12,578 nt of DNA from Firmicutes bacterium UBA2595 (GTDB lineage Bacteria; Bacillota; Thermincolia; Thermincolales; UBA2595): positions 4,944 to 17,521 of the forward strand of contig DDKP01000076.1 in NCBI GenBank assembly GCA_002339745.1. Direction: 5' to 3'. The position numbers and the translations under genes are program-made. This document shows, one piece after another, positions 7,182-12,578 of this stretch; position 1 is the first letter of the stretch, and the number at the start of each line of letters is the position of its first letter. Below the pieces are notes generated by a model. It did not search any database and was not told where the DNA came from. It saw only the letters and a program-made list of their open reading frames with translations.

Positions 7182-8536
7182 TGCCGGAGAAACTTGTAAT
7201 TCATCCTCTGAACAGGGGTACCCGGCCGGTCAGGATTGAACTGGAGACGGAGGCCGGCAGGGTCGTAAAGGCCAAAGCAGGCACTACATATTACTGGGAT
7301 TTTACCAGCAGTCTTCAGGGTAAGGATCCATTGGACGCAGTGCAGCTTACCCAAAGGACCAGTGGCGCTGATTTTGTTTCTCATGCCGTGGCGGCTTGCC
7401 GTGCCCTGGAGGATATAGCCGGTATCAAACCGAGCGGGATGATGAAACTGACCAGAAACATATTGCTTTCTTTGGATATGGTTCATGGACATATAACTCA
7501 TTTTTATCAGAATGTTTTGCCTGATTACATCCCTTATCCGGGGGGCGGCCCATTTCACGGCGGGGTGGGGGATTTCCGCCTTCCGGCAGATGCAGCCGGC
7601 CTGATGCTAAAAAACATGTGGAAGTCTTTTGAGATAAGACGGCTGGTTCAAAAAATGATGGCTGTTGCAGGCGGCAAGGCTCCTCATATATTCAGCGTAA
7701 TTTTTGGCGCAGTTACTTATCGCTTGAATACTTCAGACATTGTCAAAATGGCGTCTGTCCTAAAAGAGATTTCTCTATTCATCAACAACGAATACTCCGA
7801 TGACCTGGCAAGAATTGAAGACACATACCGGGAATATTTTCAGATAGGAGCAGGAACATCGAACTTCCTGGCAGTCGGGGAATTTCCCCAGAAAGAACAG
7901 GCGGATTTCCTGATTCCTGCTAAGGCTGCAATGGATTTTATCCCCACTGATCTGGAAAAAAATCGCATCTCGGTAGATTATTCGGGTTCCTGGTTTGAAA
8001 TACAGGATGGACAGGAGAGTTCTCCGTTGACGCACACAACGCCCGTGCCGGGCAAACCGGGAGGGTACTCGTGGGTTAAAGGAGCGGTTTATGATAGCAG
8101 GCCTCACCAGGTAGGAGCGATGGCCCGCATGGTGCTGGCCGGCAATCCTGTTGTTGCGCGACTGGGAAACCGGGCGGCTTCGGTATTGGGCAGGTACCGG
8201 GCCCGCCTGGAGGAGAGCAGGATGCTGGTTAAACTGATTGCAGGCTGGCTGGAACAGCTGGACCCGGAAGAAAACCCGGCTGCTGAAGCCGCCGGCTTAC
8301 CAAAAGAAGGGGAAGCTGTCGGCTTTGCTGAAGCGTCCCAAGGGTCAGTGGCCCACTATGTTTCAATTAGAAAAAGAAAAATTGAGCGTTATAATGTCCT
8401 TGATCCATTTTCGTGGAACCTGTGTCCGACTACCCGTAATGGTCTGCAGGGGCCCGTGGAACAGGCGCTGGTGGGCACGGCAGTAAGCGGGCCGGATGTC
8501 CCTGTTGAAACCCTAAGGGTTGTCCGCTCATTTTAG
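7181..8536 (+). CDS. [NiFe]-hydrogenase large-subunit homologue lacking the entire Ni-Fe site
   Basis: This is a 451-residue homologue of hydrogenase large subunits with the scaffold intact and the active site erased. Scaffold matches include HAVAACRALEDIAGI (68-82), HITHFYQNVLPDY (104-116), GGKAPH (164-169), GYSWVKGAVYDSRPHQVGAMAR (295-316), AGNPVVARLG (320-329), and SWNLCP with GPVEQALVGT and PVETLRVVRSF at the end. The first nickel motif, normally RxCGxC, reads R59-T-S61-G-A-D64. The second, DPCxxCxxH, is missing because the TAG stop follows RSF directly. The RIEGH glutamate is T14 and the PRD arginine is T417; the aspartate after HFY is kept as D115. Neither Ni nor the Fe(CN)2CO group could be held in the usual way, and the C-terminal peptide removed by maturation proteases does not exist. 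The gene overlaps the small-subunit gene by one base. With no signal of its own it would be exported bound to the small subunit. The frame is uninterrupted, so a new function is more likely than a pseudogene. Confidence 0.93.
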   Translation: MPEKLVIHPLNRGTRPVRIELETEAGRVVKAKAGTTYYWDFTSSLQGKDPLDAVQLTQRTSGADFVSHAVAACRALEDIAGIKPSGMMKLTRNILLSLDMVHGHITHFYQNVLPDYIPYPGGGPFHGGVGDFRLPADAAGLMLKNMWKSFEIRRLVQKMMAVAGGKAPHIFSVIFGAVTYRLNTSDIVKMASVLKEISLFINNEYSDDLARIEDTYREYFQIGAGTSNFLAVGEFPQKEQADFLIPAKAAMDFIPTDLEKNRISVDYSGSWFEIQDGQESSPLTHTTPVPGKPGGYSWVKGAVYDSRPHQVGAMARMVLAGNPVVARLGNRAASVLGRYRARLEESRMLVKLIAGWLEQLDPEENPAAEAAGLPKEGEAVGFAEASQGSVAHYVSIRKRKIERYNVLDPFSWNLCPTTRNGLQGPVEQALVGTAVSGPDVPVETLRVVRSF

Positions 8537-8578
8537 TGCCGCCTTTAGCTCGAATTCCAACTGACAGAGGTGATCGGG

Positions 8579-9211
8579 TTGGCTAGGGATTTGTATTACC
8601 ACACATTACCTGCCCGTATATTACACTGGGTTAATGCCGCAAATATTGGGCTGCTTACAACGACCGGCCTGTACATCAGAGACCCTGAGACATTTCCATT
8701 CTTTGCGGGAATGGACATTGCCAGAAAAATACACTTCATCGCCATGTACCTGATAATTTACGGAATACTGATCAGGATATACTATTCATATGTAAGCCAA
8801 GACTACCGTGAACTATTGTTCCGGATTAGGGACATTAAGGGGTTCCCCGCTCTGGTGAAATACTACCTGTTTTTAAGCAAGGAACTGCCCGATTACGGCA
8901 AGTACAATCCAGGCCAGAAATTTTTATACAATCTATGGGCTGTCCTGGTCTTTTTCCAGGCGTTCACCGGTTTTGCGCTCTATTTTCCTAATGTTTCGGC
9001 AGGGTTAACCAGGATGCTTGGGGGGCCTCTGTTATTCAGACAGGTCCATTTCCTGCTGACATGGGTCTTTATTGTTACCGTGGCCTTACATATTTATCTC
9101 TCATTTCTTGGTGGCTGGACTGTAGTGAAGTCGATGATTACCGGGTATTTCCCCGAAGGTGAGCACATGCAGCCTTCCTCTGAACCAGCGGGTATCAGTG
9201 AGAAGATTTGA
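8579..9211 (+). CDS. Di-haem cytochrome b subunit (HyaC-like, b561 family)
   Basis: This is the integral-membrane subunit that links the exported Fe-S subunit to the quinone pool in hydrogenase-type complexes. I start it at TTG 8579 (210 aa), because GAGGTGATC just upstream is a nearly perfect match to the 16S rRNA tail; a GTG at 8570 lies inside that site. Four membrane segments are apparent at about residues 17-33, 50-70, 118-138 and 157-178. Family histidines are present: H16 in RILHWVNA, H52 in ARKIHFIAMY, H157 in RQVHFLLTW and H171 in ALHIYLSFLGG, enough for two b haems. The short N-terminus (ARDLYYHTLP) and soluble loop (about 85-115) are usual. It lies 42 bases after the large-subunit stop and 32 bases before hypA. 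Its retained haem ligands argue that the complex still moves electrons. Confidence 0.92.
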   Translation: MARDLYYHTLPARILHWVNAANIGLLTTTGLYIRDPETFPFFAGMDIARKIHFIAMYLIIYGILIRIYYSYVSQDYRELLFRIRDIKGFPALVKYYLFLSKELPDYGKYNPGQKFLYNLWAVLVFFQAFTGFALYFPNVSAGLTRMLGGPLLFRQVHFLLTWVFIVTVALHIYLSFLGGWTVVKSMITGYFPEGEHMQPSSEPAGISEKI

Positions 9212-9243
9212 AAAATACCGTTTTAGACACAGGGGGTTGAAAC

Positions 9244-9585
9244 TTGCACGAACTGGCGTTAATGGCAGGGGTCTTTGATATAGTGAAAAAATATACCGCC
9301 GAGCTACCTGATAAGAAAGTAACCAGGGTGACTCTGGTGGTTGGAGAATTGACCAATGCTGTCCCGGAAGCCCTGGAATCATCTTTTCAGGTTTACGCAA
9401 AGGGGACAAACGTCGAGGGGGCGGAGCTGATAGTCCGAAGGATACCCCTAACCGCTCTCTGCGTGGAATGCAGATGGGAAGGAAAAGTAGAAGAGTACAC
9501 ATTTATCTGCCCCAAGTGTTCCGGTCTGGGATTGGAAATCAAAACAGGGCGGGAACTGTATGTCGAGAGCATGGAGGTTGAATAG
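9244..9585 (+). CDS. hypA: HypA, hydrogenase nickel-insertion/zinc protein
   Basis: HypA works with HypB to deliver nickel into hydrogenase (and in some species urease) apoprotein. The 113 residues are full length. The N-terminal MHE gives the nickel-binding H2, and the structural zinc site is the paired CxxC motif C73-C76 (CVEC) and C89-C92 (CPKC). The start is TTG, preceded by AGGGGG nine bases upstream; starting elsewhere would lose the essential MHE. It follows the cytochrome b gene by 32 bases and precedes hypB by one base between stop and start. It is cytoplasmic. Its place here is odd because the large subunit of this operon cannot bind nickel, so it may serve another nickel enzyme. 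Confidence 0.95.
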   Translation: MHELALMAGVFDIVKKYTAELPDKKVTRVTLVVGELTNAVPEALESSFQVYAKGTNVEGAELIVRRIPLTALCVECRWEGKVEEYTFICPKCSGLGLEIKTGRELYVESMEVE

Positions 9586-9586
9586 A

Positions 9587-10243
9587 TTGGAGATTTCAGT
9601 AAATGAAGGAATACTTGATTTAAATGAGAGAGCTGCATCAGAAAACAGGAAACTCTTTGACAGGCACGGGCTTCTGGTTATAAACATAATGGGGTCTCCA
9701 GGAGCCGGCAAGACTACGGTGCTGGAAAAAACAATAGATGTCCTGATAGATTCAGTCAGGCTGGCCGTGATTGAAGGTGATATTTACACCAGCAAGGATG
9801 CCAGGAGAATTGAGAAACACGGTGTTCCTGTTAGGCAGATAAACACCGGAGGGGCATGTCATCTGGATGCCCGAATGATTCGAAAGGCGCTGGATGAATT
9901 TGACCTCGAGAATATCGACCTGCTGATCATAGAAAACGTGGGAAACCTGGTCTGTCCTGTGGAATTTAATCTCGGGGAGGACATCAAAGTTGCGGTGCTA
10001 AGCATAACGGAAGGGGATGATAAACCATTAAAATACCCCTTATTGTTCAAAGAGTCGGCGGCCGTGATTCTGAACAAAATCGACCTGCTTGATTTTACGG
10101 ATGTTGATATGGATTCTCTGCGCAGGGACATAAGAAAAATTAATCCCGTCGTTGATATCTTTGAAGTGTCAGCCCGGTCAGGAGAGGGTATTGACGATTG
10201 GGTTCGATGGATTATAAAAAAAGTAAAGGAAAAGACAGAATAA
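9587..10243 (+). CDS. hypB: HypB, nickel-delivery GTPase
   Basis: HypB is a SIMIBI-class GTPase that, with HypA, inserts nickel into hydrogenase precursors. I start it at TTG 9587 (218 aa), since GGAGG lies nine bases upstream and family similarity begins here (EISVNEGILDLNERAASEN). The P-loop is GSPGAGKTT (36-44). The G-domain metal and dimer site is preserved in C91-H92 (GGACHLDA) and C123 (LVCPVEF), and the guanine-specificity motif is NKID (163-166). It lacks the N-terminal CxxCGC high-affinity nickel motif and any histidine-rich stretch, so it is the minimal form without storage function. It is tightly coupled to hypA. No hypC, D, E or F follows. A CvpA-family gene starts 14 bases downstream, so the operon appears to continue. 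Confidence 0.95.
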   Translation: MEISVNEGILDLNERAASENRKLFDRHGLLVINIMGSPGAGKTTVLEKTIDVLIDSVRLAVIEGDIYTSKDARRIEKHGVPVRQINTGGACHLDARMIRKALDEFDLENIDLLIIENVGNLVCPVEFNLGEDIKVAVLSITEGDDKPLKYPLLFKESAAVILNKIDLLDFTDVDMDSLRRDIRKINPVVDIFEVSARSGEGIDDWVRWIIKKVKEKTE

Positions 10244-10257
10244 CAGGAGGGGCGCAA

Positions 10258-10959
10258 ATGGTTTTAATAGACTTTCTTTTTTTGGGCGTACTGCTGTTTG
10301 CTGCATACAGAGGCTATAAAAAAGGGCTTTTTGCCACGCTCTCCCGGGTAGCGGGATATTTCATAGGCCTGTTTGGAACACTTTTATTGTATCGCCGGAT
10401 GGCGGATTTTTTGGGTGAGCAGTTAAACCTACGGGAGAAGTTATCACCCTGGGTAGCGGAAAAACTGGCCATGCCGGCATCAACCTTTCAGACCAAAATA
10501 AACACCCTGGCGTTTGACAAAGCCGAAGAATTAATAAAATCACTGGGGCTCCCGGAGACTTTTCAGAAAATCATGCTGGGCTATATAAAAGATTTTACCG
10601 TACTTCCGTCTAAAGGTATCGAGACCCTGGGGGATGGAGTAACTTATACGATAACCACGTTTCTTATCACTGCCATCAGTTTCTTTCTCCTGTATGCGGG
10701 ACTGACCCTGGTTTTCAGAATTCTTCTGCCAAAACTCTTTGGGACTGTCAGCCCAAGGCCCCTTACATTTCTCGACAAGTTGGGCGGGGCCGCACTGGGA
10801 GTTTGTGGCGGGGCGCTATCGGTGGCTGCCTTGATAATTCTCCTTTCACCCGTCGCTTCCATGGGGGTTCTCAAGGGGAACGCCAGCCCTCTGGCCAACC
10901 AAATGATGAACTCCATAGTGGTCGATATTTTCATGGAGTACTTGCAGAAAATACTTTAA
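10258..10959 (+). CDS. CvpA-family integral membrane protein
   Basis: This is a 233-residue inner-membrane protein of the colicin V production (CvpA) family, whose biochemical function is not settled. The start is ATG with AGGAGG seven bases upstream. Membrane segments lie at about residues 3-17, 27-46, 131-158 and 174-199. The N-terminal pattern DFLFLGVLLFAAYRGYKKGL and the late LDKLGGAALGVCGGALSVAA, with a charged residue before a glycine-rich helix, are family hallmarks. A soluble helical stretch of about 80 residues (50-128) separates the two halves. It starts 14 bases after hypB, so it is likely in the same transcript, though a functional link with the hydrogenase-like complex is only inference. 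After its stop there are 84 bases before the aminopeptidase gene, in which I see no clear terminator. Confidence 0.82.
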   Translation: MVLIDFLFLGVLLFAAYRGYKKGLFATLSRVAGYFIGLFGTLLLYRRMADFLGEQLNLREKLSPWVAEKLAMPASTFQTKINTLAFDKAEELIKSLGLPETFQKIMLGYIKDFTVLPSKGIETLGDGVTYTITTFLITAISFFLLYAGLTLVFRILLPKLFGTVSPRPLTFLDKLGGAALGVCGGALSVAALIILLSPVASMGVLKGNASPLANQMMNSIVVDIFMEYLQKIL

Positions 10960-11043
10960 CCCTCGAATTTTGGACAAAATGGTTTAAGAACGAGCCAAGG
11001 ATAATAAAATAATATAAAGATGCCTGTATTCCGGGAGGCGCCG

Positions 11044-12486
11044 ATGGATAAGGAGAATAAAGAAACAAGGGAGAAATGGAAACACCTAAAAAATGAGTTG
11101 GCCTTTGAGCAGAAGTTGGTTTGGGACCAACTTTCTTCGGACGAAAAAGACCATGCCGTGAAGTTTGCCGAGGATTACAAAGAGTTTCTCAATGAAGCCA
11201 AGACTGAAAGAGAAGCAGTCCGGAAAATAACAGGGCTTGCTCAAGAACACGCATTTGTTTCACTGGAGGAATTAACTGCACGGGGAAAAAAGCTCCGCCC
11301 GGGCAACAAAGTTTACGCAGTCAACAGGGAGAAAAATGTAGCCCTGTTTGTAATTGGCAAAGAGCCTATCTGGAACGGCATAAATCTAGTGGGGTCACAT
11401 GTTGATACGCCCCGTTTGGATTTAAAGCCTACGCCGCTGTATGAAAACCAGGGGATAGCGCTCTTCAAAACACATTATTACGGAGGAATTAAGAAATATC
11501 ACTGGTTATCACACCCCTTGGCTCTTCATGGGGTGGTCATAAAACAAAATGGTGAAAAACTGAACATCCGGATTGGAGAAAACAGAGACGACCCGGTCTT
11601 CGTAATCACCGACCTCCTGCCGCACCTGGCCAAAGACCAGCTGCAGAAGAAGCTGGGGGAAGCCATCAGCGGTGAGGACCTTAATATCCTGGCCGGGACG
11701 TTTCCCTTGGATGACAAGAATGCAAAGGAACGTTTCAAATTGGCGGTTCTCGAACTCTTAAGACGCAAATACGGCATAAACGAAGAGGATCTGATCAGCG
11801 CCGAGCTGGAACTTGTTCCCGCCACCCCGGGGTATGACGTGGGCCTTGACCGTAGTCTGGTAGGCGCTTACGGTCAGGATGACCGGGTATGTGCATACAC
11901 GTCGCTGCGCGCCGTCCTGAACTGTCACAATCCGCTGCGCACTGCGGTAGCGCTTTTTGTTGATAAAGAAGAGATCGGCAGTACGGGAAATACCGGTATG
12001 CGTTCAAGGTTTTTCGAAAACGCGGTGGCAGAAATTCTTTATCTTTCTGCAGGTGACTACAACGAGATATACTGCCGGAAAGCCCTGGCTCTTGGAAAGG
12101 CGCTATCCGCCGACGTGGTGGCTGCCATTGACCCTAACTGGGAAGGCGTTCATGATAAGCATAACGCTGCCAGGATGGGCTGCGGAGTAGTTATCACCAG
12201 GTACACCGGCGCAGGAGGCAAGTACTCCGCGAGTGAAGCAAATGCGGAGTTTGTGGCCGAAGTCCGGAGAATTTTCAATGAGAACAAAGTAGTATGGCAG
12301 ACAGGAGAACTCGGAAAAGTTGACCAGGGAGGCGGGGGTACCATTGCACAGTTCCTGGCCCGCTACGGGATGGACGTTTTGGATTGCGGCCCGCCGCTGT
12401 TAAGTATGCATGCTCCTCTGGAAATTGCTCACAAGGGCGATATCTACATGTCATACAAGGCCTACGAAGCATTTCTCAAAAGTTAG
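11044..12486 (+). CDS. M18 family zinc aminopeptidase
   Basis: This is a di-zinc aminopeptidase that removes N-terminal amino acids from peptides in the cytoplasm, 480 residues. Metal and catalytic positions can be read: H119 in VGSHVDTPRLDLKP, the DD pair D279-D280 in YGQDDRVCAYTSL, E309-E310 in FVDKEEIGSTGNTGMRS, a probable ligand D363 in AAIDPNW, and H456 in LSMHAPLEIAHKGD. The M18 insertion (lid or oligomerisation domain) lies between about residues 120 and 260. I start at ATG 11044, which has GGGAGG five bases upstream; the in-frame ATG at 11020 would add eight residues and has no site. The N-terminal 60 residues are charged and helical, as in clostridial members. It is 84 bases after the CvpA gene and may have its own promoter, but I could not identify one. 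Substrate preference cannot be read from sequence. Confidence 0.93.
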   Translation: MDKENKETREKWKHLKNELAFEQKLVWDQLSSDEKDHAVKFAEDYKEFLNEAKTEREAVRKITGLAQEHAFVSLEELTARGKKLRPGNKVYAVNREKNVALFVIGKEPIWNGINLVGSHVDTPRLDLKPTPLYENQGIALFKTHYYGGIKKYHWLSHPLALHGVVIKQNGEKLNIRIGENRDDPVFVITDLLPHLAKDQLQKKLGEAISGEDLNILAGTFPLDDKNAKERFKLAVLELLRRKYGINEEDLISAELELVPATPGYDVGLDRSLVGAYGQDDRVCAYTSLRAVLNCHNPLRTAVALFVDKEEIGSTGNTGMRSRFFENAVAEILYLSAGDYNEIYCRKALALGKALSADVVAAIDPNWEGVHDKHNAARMGCGVVITRYTGAGGKYSASEANAEFVAEVRRIFNENKVVWQTGELGKVDQGGGGTIAQFLARYGMDVLDCGPPLLSMHAPLEIAHKGDIYMSYKAYEAFLKS

Positions 12487-12495
12487 AGGAAGGGA

Positions 12496-12578
12496 GTGTC
12501 CCACAAGGGGCCTGTTGGATACTTTCCTCCGGGCGGCAACAACCCTGATAGAGAGTTTGAGAGGCAGGTATATTCCTG
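12496..12578 (+). CDS. Possible start of a further gene, cut by the window end
   Basis: A frame opens at GTG, nine bases after the aminopeptidase stop, and stays open to the end of the window (27 codons: VSHKGPVGYFPPGGNNPDRE and onward). AGAGGA lies about five bases upstream and could be a ribosome binding site. The segment is too short to assign a family. The open frame could be chance, so this is tentative. Confidence 0.35.
   Translation, partial: MSHKGPVGYFPPGGNNPDREFERQVYS

Noticed and set aside
7181..8536. The large-subunit gene as a pseudogene
   Set aside because: The frame is open for 451 codons, is coupled to the upstream gene with a one-base overlap, and structural motifs are conserved; the changes are confined to active-site positions and the terminal motif.
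8534..8554. Read-through of the large-subunit TAG (as pyrrolysine or suppression) to recover the missing C-terminus
   Set aside because: Read-through would add only three residues (CRL) before another TAG, and no DPCxxCxxH occurs in any nearby frame.
10960..11043. A sigma-A promoter for the aminopeptidase gene in the AT-rich gap
   Set aside because: Several TAAAAT/TAATAT-like -10 boxes exist, but none has an acceptable -35 at 16-18 bases.

Overview
The window reads as chromosomal DNA of an anaerobic, endospore-forming Firmicute, most like the Peptococcaceae (Desulfotomaculum/Pelotomaculum type). The clues are the sporulation gene yyaC, a DUF4446 gene, strong GGAGG ribosome binding sites with frequent TTG and GTG starts, nickel-cofactor genes, and a Tat-exported [NiFe]-hydrogenase-type operon. 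DUF4446, yyaC and cvpA-type genes often lie near the replication origin in such genomes, but no origin, parB or soj is present here, so that placement is inference.

Layout. (1) 51-1196 (+) is a class V aminotransferase-fold cysteine desulfurase. It is convergent with (2) larE-larB (2859-1284, -), two enzymes of nickel-pincer-nucleotide cofactor synthesis, transcribed from a near-consensus sigma-A promoter at 2901-2929. (3) 3054-4555 (+) holds a DUF4446 membrane protein, a YkuS-like small protein and a predicted phosphoribosyltransferase, ending in a hairpin. (4) 5959-4641 (-) holds yyaC, with a possible forespore-type promoter, then two small coupled genes of unknown function. (5) 6120-10959 (+) is the main operon: Tat-exported hydrogenase small subunit, large subunit, di-haem cytochrome b, hypA, hypB and a CvpA-family membrane protein. 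(6) 11044-12486 (+) is an M18 aminopeptidase, followed by the possible start of another gene that runs off the end.

Main discovery candidate. The large subunit is an uninterrupted 451-residue homologue of membrane-bound [NiFe] hydrogenases, yet its active site is gone. The first CxxC motif reads S61-G-A-D64. The second, normally DPCxxCxxH, is absent because the gene stops right after the preceding RSF. The N-terminal RIEGH glutamate is T14, and the arginine of the usual PRD motif is T417. The small subunit keeps ligands for all three iron-sulfur clusters and has an extra cysteine (C277) where standard enzymes have the proline that leaves the medial cluster [3Fe-4S]. The cytochrome b keeps its haem histidines. 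This looks like a membrane electron-transfer complex that has kept the hydrogenase scaffold and wiring but lost the Ni-Fe centre, loosely parallel to the origin of NuoD in complex I. Its partner and substrate are unknown. The HypA and HypB genes next to it sharpen the puzzle, because the adjacent large subunit has nowhere to put nickel.

Nickel is the theme shared by larBE and hypAB. No larA, larC, hypCDEF or recognisable hydrogenase maturation protease is in the window, so any such partners must be elsewhere. No tRNA, rRNA, CRISPR array or insertion sequence was seen, and no gene-free stretch exceeds 300 bases.
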